This document shows positions 17,297 through 26,078 of a stretch of DNA of 64,000 bases, in pieces. Each line of letters starts with the position of its first letter. The stretch's first letter is position 1. Under the pieces are notes generated by a model. It was not told where the DNA came from. It saw nothing but the letters and a program-made list of their open reading frames with translations, and ran no database searches. Made by a program: the position numbers and the translations under genes. The DNA is taken from positions 1-64,000 of the forward strand of contig NZ_JBNJQR010000009.1 of assembly GCF_050113715.1 (NCBI RefSeq). Reading direction: 5' to 3'. This DNA comes from Brevibacillus_H ginsengisoli (GTDB lineage Bacteria > Bacillota > Bacilli > Brevibacillales > Brevibacillaceae).

Positions 17297-17376
17297 CGAA
17301 CATTTGTCGACACCTGCGTTGTTAATATTCGTTGAAATATGCGTACATTTATGTTTTAATCAAATTGTAATGTTCG
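17297..17376 (+). promoter_or_regulatory. purC promoter with two tandem PurR-box pairs
   Basis: Pair 1 is CGAA 17297 and TTCG 17328 (gap 27); its left box reads CACGAACATT, close to the PurR consensus. Pair 2 is CGTA 17342 and TTCG 17373 (gap 27), exactly 45 bases downstream of pair 1. The promoter is TTGAAA 17332 and TTTAAT 17355 with a 17-base spacer and extended TGT. Pair 2 brackets the spacer and -10 box, so a bound repressor would block polymerase. Confidence 0.78.
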
Positions 17377-17425
17377 TAAATAACAAACTAATCGAGAAAT
17401 AACGGAGCGAAAGGGGATATTCCTG

Positions 17426-18145
17426 GTGGAAAAACAGGAACTACTATACGAAGGTAAGGCAAAACGAATTTATCGGACTTCTGAAGTCAATCTGTTCTGG
17501 GTCGAGTATAAAGACGATGCCACAGCCTTTAATGGCGAAAAGAAAGCGACGATCCTTGGTAAAGGCGAGCTAAACAACAAAATCACTTCGATCTTTTTTA
17601 ACTTGCTTCGAGAACACGGAGTTGATAACCACTTTGTAAAGTTACTTTCTGCCAATGAGCAATTGGTACGTCAAGTAGAGATTATCCCCCTTGAAGTTGT
17701 TGTTCGTAACATTGCGGCTGGCTCTCTCGCCAAGCGTTTGGGATTGGAAGAAGGAACAGAGCTTAGTCAAACCGTGGTTGAATTCTATTATAAAAATGAC
17801 GCGTTGGGCGATCCGCTTGTCAACCCATCCCACATCAGCCTGTTGGGTGCGGCTAGCGAAGCGGATTTGACTCAGATTGAGAAGATTGCCCTTCGAATCA
17901 ATGAAATTTTAAAAGCTTATCTGGCAGAGCGCCAAGTCATTCTTGTTGATTTCAAATTAGAGTTTGGACGCACACCTGAAGGCGAAATCCTGTTGGCTGA
18001 TGAAATCTCCCCTGATACCTGCCGTTTCTGGGATGCCGAAACCAAAGAAAAACTGGATAAAGATCGCTTCCGTCGCGATTTGGGAAATGTTGAAGCAGCC
18101 TATCAAGAAATGCTACGTAGATTAGGAGGAGTTACGAATGTTTAA
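17426..18145 (+). CDS. purC: SAICAR synthase
   Basis: A 239-residue phosphoribosylaminoimidazole-succinocarboxamide synthase, which joins aspartate to CAIR using ATP. LYEGKAKRIY is at the N-terminus, and FKLEFGR and DEISPDTCRFWD lie in the C-terminal half. The start is GTG at 17426, preceded by AAGGGGAT. It heads purCSQLFMN and overlaps purS by eight bases. Confidence 0.98.
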   Translation: MEKQELLYEGKAKRIYRTSEVNLFWVEYKDDATAFNGEKKATILGKGELNNKITSIFFNLLREHGVDNHFVKLLSANEQLVRQVEIIPLEVVVRNIAAGSLAKRLGLEEGTELSQTVVEFYYKNDALGDPLVNPSHISLLGAASEADLTQIEKIALRINEILKAYLAERQVILVDFKLEFGRTPEGEILLADEISPDTCRFWDAETKEKLDKDRFRRDLGNVEAAYQEMLRRLGGVTNV

Positions 18146-18386
18146 AGTACGAGTATATGTAACCTTGCGTGAAAGTGTATTGGACCCTCAAGGTCAAGCG
18201 GTAAAAGGTGCGCTTCACAGCCTAAGCTTTAACGAAGTGAATGAAGTGCGCATCGGCAAATTCATGGAGCTTCAGGTTGAAGCTTCAGATCGCGCGCAAG
18301 TGGAAGTGCGTGTTGGTGAAATGTGTGAGAAGCTGTTGGCCAACACTGTAATCGAAAATTATCGTTACGAAATCGTGGAGGGCTAA
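18138..18386 (+). CDS. purS: FGAM synthase subunit PurS
   Basis: An 82-residue small subunit that bridges PurQ and PurL in the three-part FGAM synthase typical of Gram-positive bacteria. The sequence FKVRVYVTLRESVLDPQGQA is characteristic. An AGGAGG site inside the end of purC precedes it, and purQ follows after four bases. Confidence 0.97.
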   Translation: MFKVRVYVTLRESVLDPQGQAVKGALHSLSFNEVNEVRIGKFMELQVEASDRAQVEVRVGEMCEKLLANTVIENYRYEIVEG

Positions 18387-18390
18387 GAGA

Positions 18391-19083
18391 ATGCGAGTAG
18401 CCGTCATTGTTTTTCCAGGCTCCAATGCCGATGTAGACATGTATAATGCCGTAGAAGATATCATGCAGGTTCCGGTTGATTACGTATGGCATACACAAAA
18501 TGATTTGTCTCAATACGACATTATTCTGCTTCCGGGCGGGTTCTCTTATGGAGATTATCTGCGCTGTGGTGCGGTTGCCCGTTTTTCACCTGTGATGGAG
18601 CAAGTGAAGAAGGCTGCCGAGGAAGGGAAACTGGTGATGGGTGTTTGCAACGGGTTCCAGATTCTTGTGGAAGCAGGACTGCTCCCAGGTGCTTTGATCC
18701 GTAACACGACGCTCAAGTACCGTTGCAAACTGGTTAATCTTCGTGTCGTAAACAATAAGACTGCATTTACACAAGCGTATAAAGATCAGGAAATCATTGA
18801 GATTCCAATCGCCCACGGTGAAGGCAACTACTTCTGTGATGACGAAACCTTGGCGCAAATGCAAAAAAACGGACAAATCGTGTTCCGCTATGAAGGCGAG
18901 AATCCGAATGGTTCATTAGATAACATTGCCGGAATCACCAACGAGCGCGGTAACGTACTGGGCATGATGCCACATCCGGAACGCGCGGTTCATCAATGGA
19001 TGACCTCAGATGACGGTAAACATATTTTCACTTCTATTCTTAAGACTTGGAGGGAACGTAACGGTGTCACAACTCACGCTTAA
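18391..19083 (+). CDS. purQ: FGAM synthase subunit PurQ (glutaminase)
   Basis: A 230-residue class I glutamine amidotransferase that feeds ammonia to PurL. The catalytic cysteine lies in GVCNGFQ and the His/Glu pair in MPHPER near the C-terminus. FPGSNADVDM opens the chain. GGAGGG at the end of purS serves as ribosome binding site. It overlaps purL by 20 bases. Confidence 0.98.
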   Translation: MRVAVIVFPGSNADVDMYNAVEDIMQVPVDYVWHTQNDLSQYDIILLPGGFSYGDYLRCGAVARFSPVMEQVKKAAEEGKLVMGVCNGFQILVEAGLLPGALIRNTTLKYRCKLVNLRVVNNKTAFTQAYKDQEIIEIPIAHGEGNYFCDDETLAQMQKNGQIVFRYEGENPNGSLDNIAGITNERGNVLGMMPHPERAVHQWMTSDDGKHIFTSILKTWRERNGVTTHA

Positions 19084-21304
19084 AGAACCAACCCCGGCTC
19101 AGATTGCTGAACAGCGTTTATATACGGAGATTGGCCTTACCGATGAAGAATACAACCTGATTGTCAAGTTAATCGGACGTCAGCCTAATTGGACTGAAAC
19201 GGGCTTGTACAGCGTGATGTGGTCCGAGCACTGTTCCTACAAGAATTCCAAGCCAGTTCTTCGTCGTTTCCCAACCAAGGGTCCTCGCGTGTTGCAAGGT
19301 CCTGGAGAAGGAGCTGGAATTGTCGACATTGGTGACAATCAAGCGGTGGTTTTCAAAATCGAAAGCCATAACCATCCTTCCGCGATCGAACCTTATCAAG
19401 GCGCGGCTACGGGTGTAGGCGGGATTATCCGTGACGTGTTCTCTATGGGTGCTCGTCCGATTGCGTTGTTAAACTCCCTTCGCTTTGGTGAGCTTAAGTC
19501 CCCACGTGTAAAATATCTGTTTGAACATGTGGTTGCGGGTATTGCAGGATACGGAAACTGCATCGGTATCCCGACTGTTGGCGGAGAAGTCAATTTCGAT
19601 CCAACCTATGAAGGAAACCCACTCGTGAATGCTATGTGTGTCGGCTTGATCGACCATGATAAAATCCAAAAAGGCGTGGCTTCCGGTATCGGCAACCCGG
19701 TTATCTACGTTGGTGCTAGCACAGGCCGCGATGGAATCCACGGCGCTACTTTTGCATCTGAAGAATTAAACGAAGACTCCGAGAAAAAACGTCCGGCCGT
19801 TCAGGTAGGCGACCCATTCATGGAAAAACTGCTCTTGGAAGCTTGCCTTGAGCTGATCGATTCCGGAGCCGTTGTCGGAATTCAGGACATGGGAGCAGCA
19901 GGCTTGACCAGTTCCAGTGCGGAGATGGCTTCCAAGGCAGGCAACGGGATTGAGATGAACCTTGATCTGGTGCCACAGCGCGAGGAAGGTATGACTCCTT
20001 ACGAAATGATGCTCTCAGAATCACAAGAGCGCATGTTGGTCGTCGTGCAAAAGGGACGTGAAGCTGAAGTTAAAGACCTGTTCGACAAATGGGGACTTCA
20101 CTCAGCTATCGTCGGAAAAGTTACCGATGATGGAAAGCTTCGTCTGATTCATCAAGGAGAAGTTGTTGCCAATGTTCCAGTGGATACTCTGGCAGAAGAC
20201 GCTCCGGTTTATCACAAGGAGTCCAGAGTTCCTGCTTACTATGAGGCCAACGCTACTATTGATACTACTGATTTCGTAGCGCCATCTGATTTGACGCAAA
20301 CGTTGAAAGATATCCTGTCTCAACCAACTGTAGCCAACAAGCATTACGTGTATGAGCAGTATGACCACATCGTTCGTGCCGGAACTGCGGTGAAACCAGG
20401 TTCCGATGCGGCAGTCGTGTTGATTCGCGGCACACGCAAAGCTCTAGCGATGAGTACGGATTGTAACGGTCGTTATGTATATCTCGATCCGGAAGTAGGC
20501 GGAGCGATTGCGGTAGCGGAATCTGCGCGCAACGTCGTTTGTTCCGGTGCAGAACCGCTGGCGATTACGGATTGCTTGAACTTCGGAAACCCAGAGAAGC
20601 CAGAAGTGTTCTGGCAGTTTGAGAAGGCAGTTGACGGAATGAGCGCTGCTTGTACTGCCTTGAACGCCCCGGTAATCGGCGGTAACGTGTCGCTATACAA
20701 CGAGCGCAGCGGTGAAGCGATTTATCCTACTCCTGTAGTGGGGATGGTTGGCTTGATTACGGATGTGGATCACATCACGACACAACACTTCAATCAAGCG
20801 GGCGATGCAATCTTGCTTCTGGGTGAGACGTATGCCGAGCTTGGCGGAAGTGAGTATCAGAAGCTGATGAATGGAACGATTTCTGGACGTCCTCCACAAA
20901 TTGATTTGGATAAAGAAGCCAAGCTCCAACAGCTCGTGCTTCAAGCAATTCGCGGCGGTCTTGTACAATCCGCGCATGACTTGTCTGAAGGTGGACTTGG
21001 AGTGGCCGTTGCAGAAAGCTGCTTCGAGCATCATTTCGGTGCTTCTATTGAAGTCGAAACAGAACTTCGAGCGGATGTTGCCTTCTTCAGTGAATCTCAA
21101 TCACGCATTCTGATCAGTGTAAAACCTGAGCATGTGGAGCAAGTTCTAGCGTTAGCCGCTGAACAACAAGTACCATGTGTGAAAATCGGAACAACAGGCG
21201 GTGAACGTCTGGCAGTGAAGATCAATGGAGAGGTTGCAATTGACGCACCAATTACGGATCTAAAAACTGCCTGGAAGGATGCGATTCCATGTTTGATCGG
21301 GTAA
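19064..21304 (+). CDS. purL: FGAM synthase subunit PurL
   Basis: A 746-residue small-type PurL that converts FGAR to FGAM with ATP. Motifs include MWSEHCSYKNSK, ESHNHPS at 100-106 and GGIIRDVFSMGARPIA. The frame is open upstream to 19010, but GTG 19064 lies nine bases after GGAGGG and starts the usual N-terminus, so it was chosen. It overlaps purQ and purF. Confidence 0.98.
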   Translation: MSQLTLKEPTPAQIAEQRLYTEIGLTDEEYNLIVKLIGRQPNWTETGLYSVMWSEHCSYKNSKPVLRRFPTKGPRVLQGPGEGAGIVDIGDNQAVVFKIESHNHPSAIEPYQGAATGVGGIIRDVFSMGARPIALLNSLRFGELKSPRVKYLFEHVVAGIAGYGNCIGIPTVGGEVNFDPTYEGNPLVNAMCVGLIDHDKIQKGVASGIGNPVIYVGASTGRDGIHGATFASEELNEDSEKKRPAVQVGDPFMEKLLLEACLELIDSGAVVGIQDMGAAGLTSSSAEMASKAGNGIEMNLDLVPQREEGMTPYEMMLSESQERMLVVVQKGREAEVKDLFDKWGLHSAIVGKVTDDGKLRLIHQGEVVANVPVDTLAEDAPVYHKESRVPAYYEANATIDTTDFVAPSDLTQTLKDILSQPTVANKHYVYEQYDHIVRAGTAVKPGSDAAVVLIRGTRKALAMSTDCNGRYVYLDPEVGGAIAVAESARNVVCSGAEPLAITDCLNFGNPEKPEVFWQFEKAVDGMSAACTALNAPVIGGNVSLYNERSGEAIYPTPVVGMVGLITDVDHITTQHFNQAGDAILLLGETYAELGGSEYQKLMNGTISGRPPQIDLDKEAKLQQLVLQAIRGGLVQSAHDLSEGGLGVAVAESCFEHHFGASIEVETELRADVAFFSESQSRILISVKPEHVEQVLALAAEQQVPCVKIGTTGGERLAVKINGEVAIDAPITDLKTAWKDAIPCLIG

Positions 21305-22707
21305 TTTGGGATAAATTGAACGAAGAGTGTGGAGTATTCGGCATCTATAACCATAAGGAGGCGCCCCAGTTAACGTATCTGGGGCTCCACGCCCTCCAAC
21401 ATCGCGGACAAGAGAGTGCAGGCATGTGCTCTTCCGATGGAGAGAAGTGGTATAAGCATCGCGGGATGGGACTTGTTAGCGAAGCGTTTGGCAAAGGCGA
21501 TTTAGAGAAGTTTGGCGGCCATCTGGCGATTGGACACACACGCTATACAACCGCTGGATCAAGTAAAATTGAGAATGCCCAACCGCTGTTTTTCCGCTAT
21601 GCCCATGGAAGTATGGCGGTCGCACACAACGGGAACCTCGTGAATGCGGCACCGATGCGCAAAGAATTGGAACAGCAGGGTTCAATTTTCCAAACGACCA
21701 GCGATACAGAAGTGATTGGGCATCTGATCGCCCGTTCCAAAAAAAGTGATCTTCCGAGTGCGGTAAAAGAAGCACTCCAACATATTATTGGCGCTTATGC
21801 GCTGCTTGTCATGAACGAAAAACAACTGGTGATTGCGCTTGACCCGAACGGATTGCGCCCGCTCTCCTTGGGACGATTGGGAGATTCGATTTGTGTCGCG
21901 TCAGAAACTTGCGCTTTTGACATCATTGGTGCGGAGTACTGGCGAGAAGTGCAACCGGGTGAACTGATCGTTGTCGACGAGACAGGCGTTCATTCCAGCT
22001 TTTTTGCAGAGAGAAGAGAACGTTCCATTTGCACGTTTGAATATATTTACTTTGCCCGTCCTGACAGTGATATTGACGGAATCAATGTACACATGGCAAG
22101 AAAGCGTCTCGGTAAACAGCTTGCCTCAGAAGCTCCAATTGAAGCGGATGTCGTAACTGGTGTGCCAGATTCAAGCATCTCGGCGGCGATCGGTTTTGCG
22201 GAGGCGACGGGAATCCCGTATGAACTTGGATTAATTAAGAATCGGTATGTGGGCCGCACCTTTATTCAGCCGACTCAGGAAATGCGTGAGCGCGGTGTTC
22301 ATATGAAACTATCCGCTGTTCGCAAGGTTGTGGAAGGCAAGCGGGTTGTGATGATTGATGATTCGATCGTGAGAGGAACGACAAGCGGACGAATTGTCCA
22401 AATGCTGCGTGATGCGGGTGCGTTGGAGGTTCACGTGAGAATCAGCTCACCGCCTGTCATGAATTCCTGCTTCTATGGAATTGATACGTCTACGCGCGAT
22501 GAATTAATCGCATCCAGCAAATCAGTCGAAGAGATTCGTCAATTTATTGGGGCTGACTCACTCTCCTTCTTGTCTGTTGAAGGAATGGTAGAAGCCATTG
22601 GTCGCACAGATGCCACGCCTGATCGTGGACATTGTCTAGCATGTTTTACAGGGAAGTACCCAACGAAAATCGATTTTGAGGAAGCTTTGCCGGCAGCCAA
22701 GTGCTAG
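21289..22707 (+). CDS. purF: Amidophosphoribosyltransferase (iron-sulfur type)
   Basis: A 472-residue enzyme for the first committed purine step, making phosphoribosylamine from PRPP and glutamine. A 13-residue leader precedes Cys14 (NEECGVFG), which would become the N-terminal nucleophile after self-cleavage. The PRPP-binding site VVMIDDSIVRGTTS is at about 353-366. Cys248, Cys394, Cys449 and Cys452 are placed as in the 4Fe-4S, oxygen-sensitive Bacillus enzyme. The start overlaps purL by 16 bases. Confidence 0.98.
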   Translation: MFDRVIWDKLNEECGVFGIYNHKEAPQLTYLGLHALQHRGQESAGMCSSDGEKWYKHRGMGLVSEAFGKGDLEKFGGHLAIGHTRYTTAGSSKIENAQPLFFRYAHGSMAVAHNGNLVNAAPMRKELEQQGSIFQTTSDTEVIGHLIARSKKSDLPSAVKEALQHIIGAYALLVMNEKQLVIALDPNGLRPLSLGRLGDSICVASETCAFDIIGAEYWREVQPGELIVVDETGVHSSFFAERRERSICTFEYIYFARPDSDIDGINVHMARKRLGKQLASEAPIEADVVTGVPDSSISAAIGFAEATGIPYELGLIKNRYVGRTFIQPTQEMRERGVHMKLSAVRKVVEGKRVVMIDDSIVRGTTSGRIVQMLRDAGALEVHVRISSPPVMNSCFYGIDTSTRDELIASSKSVEEIRQFIGADSLSFLSVEGMVEAIGRTDATPDRGHCLACFTGKYPTKIDFEEALPAAKC

Positions 22708-22725
22708 TTTAGAGGAGGGGAAACC

Positions 22726-23766
22726 ATGAGTGATGCTTATAAACAGGCCGGGGTGGACATCCAGGCAGGTAACGAAGCGGTAGAAAAAATGAAAAAACAC
22801 GTGAAGCGCACATTTCGCCCAGAGGTCATGACTGATCTCGGAGGGTTTGGCGCTTTGTTCAAACTAAATGCGAAGAAATATGAGAATCCGATTCTTGTTT
22901 CAGGTACAGATGGAGTCGGCACCAAGTTAAAAATTGCCTTTGCCATGGATAAGCACGATACGATTGGTGTGGATGCTGTTGCTATGTGCGTCAACGACGT
23001 CGTGGTACAAGGCGCGGAGCCGTTGTTTTTCCTTGACTATTTGGCGTGCGACAAGGTCATCCCTGAGAAAATCGAAGCGATTGTTAAAGGAATCGCGGAT
23101 GGCTGTGAACAGGCAGGATGCTCTCTGATTGGTGGAGAGACTGCGGAGATGCCAGGCATGTATGCTGAAGGCGAATACGACATTGCCGGCTTCACAGTGG
23201 GTGTTGTCGACGAGCATAAAATGATCGATGGCAAGAACGTTAAACCAGGAGACGTATTGATCGGGATTCGTTCCAGTGGGGTTCACTCCAATGGCTTCTC
23301 ATTAGTCCGCAAGGTGTTGCTTACAGATCACCAGATGCGCCTAGATCAACACGTGGAAGAGTTGGGCAAGACATTGGGAGAAGAATTGCTGACTCCAACC
23401 AAGATCTACGTCAAATCAATGCTGTCCTTATTGGAAAAATTCGAGATTAAAGCGATGGCGCATATTACGGGAGGAGGATTTACTGAGAATATCCCGCGCG
23501 TGCTGCCAGCCGGAACTCAAGCGGAGATTGACTATGGCTCTTGGCCAATCCAGCCGATCTTCTCTCTTGTCGAAGAACTGGGGAAAGTTTCTCGCGCAGA
23601 CATGTTCCGTACATTTAACATGGGCATTGGCATGGTTCTCGTCGTGGATAATGAAGCGGCGGTTTCCGTCATGCAGGAACTGGAGCGCATGGGAGAACCA
23701 GCTTATCTGATTGGACGTATCTCCAGCGGGGATCAAGGAGTTGTATACGGCGGGGTGGCATGGTAA
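22726..23766 (+). CDS. purM: AIR synthase (FGAM cyclo-ligase)
   Basis: A 346-residue enzyme that closes the imidazole ring of FGAM to give AIR with ATP. SGTDGVGTKLKIA, GGETAEMPGMY and HITGGGFTENIPR are family signatures. GAGGAGGGG precedes the ATG. Its stop codon overlaps the purN start by one base (TAATG). Confidence 0.98.
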   Translation: MSDAYKQAGVDIQAGNEAVEKMKKHVKRTFRPEVMTDLGGFGALFKLNAKKYENPILVSGTDGVGTKLKIAFAMDKHDTIGVDAVAMCVNDVVVQGAEPLFFLDYLACDKVIPEKIEAIVKGIADGCEQAGCSLIGGETAEMPGMYAEGEYDIAGFTVGVVDEHKMIDGKNVKPGDVLIGIRSSGVHSNGFSLVRKVLLTDHQMRLDQHVEELGKTLGEELLTPTKIYVKSMLSLLEKFEIKAMAHITGGGFTENIPRVLPAGTQAEIDYGSWPIQPIFSLVEELGKVSRADMFRTFNMGIGMVLVVDNEAAVSVMQELERMGEPAYLIGRISSGDQGVVYGGVAW

Positions 23767-24371
23767 TGAAGATTGCCGTTTTTGCGTCCGGTAATGGCTC
23801 CAACTTTGAATCGATCGTAGAGGCAACAAGAGATGGCCGATTGTCACAGATTGAGGTCGCTTTGCTCGTCTGTGACAAACAGGATGCGTACGTAATCGAG
23901 AGAGCCCAACGCTTAGGAATCCCAACCTATGTTTTTCAACCAAAACAGTTTCCGGATAAAGCAGCTTTTGAAACAGAGATTGTTCGCCAATTAGAAACAA
24001 ACCGGATTTCATTCGTTGTGCTCGCAGGCTATATGCGTCTTGTCGGAGACGTGCTCTTGCATGCGTATGGCGGCCGAATGATCAATTTGCATCCGTCGTT
24101 ATTGCCAGCTTTTACGGGTAAAGACGCGATCGGCCAAGCCATTTCCTATGGAGTGAAGGTCACGGGGGTAACCGTCCATTTCGTAGATGAGGGTTTGGAT
24201 ACGGGCCCGATCATTGCTCAGCTTCCTGTACAGGTAGAGGAGAGTGATACCGCTGAGACGCTTGCGAAGCGGATTCATCAGGTCGAGCATCAACTTCTCG
24301 TAGACGTGATTAACGAGATTGCAGAAGGAAAAGTAAAGCTGTCTGGACGCCAAGTCAGCCGTATATCTTAA
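23766..24371 (+). CDS. purN: GAR transformylase
   Basis: A 201-residue formyltransferase using 10-formyl-tetrahydrofolate to formylate GAR. The N-terminal FASGNGSNFE binds phosphate. The catalytic Asn-His-Asp set is in INLHPSLLPAF and HFVDEGLDTGPI. ATG 23766 was chosen over ATG 23760 because GGGGTGG lies eight bases before it. It ends the second pur unit; in B. subtilis purH would follow. Confidence 0.97.
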   Translation: MKIAVFASGNGSNFESIVEATRDGRLSQIEVALLVCDKQDAYVIERAQRLGIPTYVFQPKQFPDKAAFETEIVRQLETNRISFVVLAGYMRLVGDVLLHAYGGRMINLHPSLLPAFTGKDAIGQAISYGVKVTGVTVHFVDEGLDTGPIIAQLPVQVEESDTAETLAKRIHQVEHQLLVDVINEIAEGKVKLSGRQVSRIS

Positions 24372-24379
24372 ACTATTTC

Positions 24380-24415
24380 AGCTTGTTTCCCAAATCGGTG
24401 GAAATGGGCTTTTTT
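24380..24415 (+). terminator. Terminator of purCSQLFMN
   Basis: AGCTTGTTTCC pairs with GGAAATGGGCT (with G-T pairs) and a T-run follows. Repeat copy B starts 12 bases later. Confidence 0.82.
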
Positions 24416-24427
24416 CTTGTTCAATCC

Positions 24428-24690
24428 AAAAGATCAAGAACTTTACCTATGTAAAGTACTTGATCTTTTTCCGTTCGCGTCTGCCCGCTGAAGAAAAGAC
24501 TTCGTCACTAAAGCTCATTTTAAGCGAAACAAAGCGCAGAGAACGAAGGAAGGAAAAAGAGTCGGCATTCTTTACACCAGACTGAGAAACGAAGTGATTT
24601 TCTTGTCGACTCCCTTCCGTAGTGAACGGAGCGGACAGTAATTGCTACAAGTAAGCTTAAACAGAGCGAAAAGGGACGAAGTCTTTTCTT
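24428..24690 (+). repeat. Dispersed structured repeat, copy B (longest)
   Basis: The leading hairpin is at 24428-24469: AAAAGATCAAG/CTTGATCTTTT around CTTTAC-CTAT-GTAAAG. The left end AAGAAAAGACTTCGTC begins at 24491 and the right end GGGACGAAGTCTTTTCTT is at 24673-24690. The subterminal GCTCATTTTAAGC pairs imperfectly with GCTTAAACAGAGC. A central arm contains GAGTCG and CGACTCCCTTCC. No reading frame is conserved with the other copies, so it is non-coding. Confidence 0.92.
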
Positions 24691-24764
24691 CCAGTACAAC
24701 TTTCCCCTTTTCTCCACATCCACATAAGATAGTCAGTGAGATTGAAGTGAAGGGGGTCGAGGCG

Positions 24765-25202
24765 TTGAGCATCGATCTTATCAATAACCTATTGGAAAAG
24801 CTTAAGGCCAAAACAGGGCGTGATTGGAGCATTGTCGATCTGTTGCAGTTAGCGCAGAAACTGCCTGATTTGAATAGCGATAATATCGATAAGTTGTTTG
24901 AAGAGTTGAATGAAATGGGATTGGAATTACCTGAGGATACGAAGGAAAAAGTATTGCAAAAGCTTGAAGAAAATCCGAATCTCTCTTTGGAAGATATTCA
25001 GCAAGTGAAACGGAAGGTAAAGAATCGACTGCCCCCAAAAAACAGGATTTCCTCCAAAGACAAGGGTCCATCTAAAGACAAGGGCCCATCCAAAGACAAG
25101 AGCCCCTCTAAAAACAATATTTCCACCAATGAAAAGAAGAAAAGCTTGCTTGAGCGGGTAAAACAATTCCAAGCAAGCAAATCCAAAAAGAAGAAAAAGT
25201 AA
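24765..25202 (+). CDS. Small basic-tailed protein, resembles stage VI sporulation protein F
   Basis: A 145-residue protein. The N-terminal 80 residues are helical and acidic (LLEKLKAKTGRDWS, LLQLAQKLPDL, LNEMGLELPEDTKEKV). They resemble the short SpoVIF/YjcC spore-coat family by eye. The tail is very basic, with three repeats of SKDKGP at about residues 97-114, and ends in KSKKKKK. The frame extends upstream into repeat B, but TTG 24765 follows AAGGGGG at eight bases and is the likely start. It is placed between two purine units with no functional link. The family call is tentative. Confidence 0.5.
   Translation: MSIDLINNLLEKLKAKTGRDWSIVDLLQLAQKLPDLNSDNIDKLFEELNEMGLELPEDTKEKVLQKLEENPNLSLEDIQQVKRKVKNRLPPKNRISSKDKGPSKDKGPSKDKSPSKNNISTNEKKKSLLERVKQFQASKSKKKKK
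25053..25106 (+). repeat. Three tandem 18-bp units coding SKDKGP
   Basis: Three nearly identical 18-base units of the form TCCAAAGACAAGGGTCCA lie in frame inside the small basic protein gene. They add six residues each. Copy-number change between strains is likely but cannot be seen here. Confidence 0.85.
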
Positions 25203-25211
25203 ACAATTGGA

Positions 25212-25253
25212 ACAAAAAAGGAGAGGCCGACGATGCGCTCTTCTTTTTTGTTG
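25212..25253. terminator. Bidirectional terminator
   Basis: AACAAAAAAGGAGAG pairs over 15 positions with CTCTTCTTTTTTGTT, giving A- and T-runs on both sides. It ends the small basic protein gene. Confidence 0.75.
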
Positions 25254-25377
25254 TCGATAAGACGATTCCGCTCTTGCCAGAGGTTCGGCAATCCCGAAGT
25301 TTTTTGTCATAGAGGTTCCTGTCGTGAAATGATATGCTTGTAGGTGGATTTTACATTCTTTGGAAGGTGCTATGGCG

Positions 25378-25956
25378 ATGAAACGAATAATGACGCGAGT
25401 AATCTGGCTTTTCGCGCTTTGGTTCATGCTGCACGTTATTTTCATCAGTGCGGATGGTTTAATCGATTCCAAACAGCCAGCTGATCTTGGGGTAATTTTG
25501 GGCAATAAGGTCGAACAGGATGGAAAGCCATCAGAGCGGTTAAGGGCTCGTTTAGAAAAGGCGCTTGAGCTTTATAAAGAAGGGTATCTCAACAAAATAT
25601 TGGTGAGTGGCGGAGTTGGCAAAGAAGGCTTTGACGAAGCGCAGGTCATGAAACAGTATTTAGTTGAAAAGGGCATTCCTGCTGACAACATCCTAACCGA
25701 CAGCATGGGATTGAATACAATGATGACTGCACAAAACACGAAACAGATGATCAATGGAATCGAATCCCAAAAAGTCATGGTGATCACCCAGTTTTATCAT
25801 ATTAGCCGAACAAAATTAGCTTTTCGTAAAATGGGCTTCCAAGAGGTTTATTCAGCACACGCCAATTATTTTGAATGGAGGGACATTTATTCTCTTTTCA
25901 GAGAGTTTTTCGCTTACTATCAGTATTTTCTGACGGATGCCTCACATTCGTTTTAG
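25378..25956 (+). CDS. DUF218 (YdcF/SanA-like) membrane protein
   Basis: A 192-residue protein with one N-terminal membrane segment (about 5-27) and a DUF218 domain: DLGVILGNKV, then LVSGGVGKEGFDEA, then ITQFYHISRTKLAF. Relatives include SanA and YdcF; the reaction is unknown, though links to envelope metabolism are reported for the family. ATG 25378 was preferred over 25372 because AAGGTG lies eight bases before it. It stands alone between the second and third pur units. Confidence 0.85.
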   Translation: MKRIMTRVIWLFALWFMLHVIFISADGLIDSKQPADLGVILGNKVEQDGKPSERLRARLEKALELYKEGYLNKILVSGGVGKEGFDEAQVMKQYLVEKGIPADNILTDSMGLNTMMTAQNTKQMINGIESQKVMVITQFYHISRTKLAFRKMGFQEVYSAHANYFEWRDIYSLFREFFAYYQYFLTDASHSF

Positions 25957-25991
25957 GGAAAAGAATGGCTAGTTGCTTCACCTGGTTAATC

Positions 25992-26036
25992 TTGAATAAC
26001 ACGTACGTTTATGGTTTAATTTAAATATATCGTTCG
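25992..26036 (+). promoter_or_regulatory. purH promoter with PurR-box pair
   Basis: The promoter is TTGAAT 25992 and TTTAAT 26015 with a 17-base spacer and extended TGG. CGTA 26002 and TTCG 26033 are 27 bases apart; the right box read in reverse is AATCACGAACGATA. Both boxes sit at the same distances from -35 and -10 as the second pair at purC (10 and 18 bases). Confidence 0.75.
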
Positions 26037-26078
26037 TGATTTTCTAATTTAACTAGGATAAATGGGAGGTTTTTTGGC

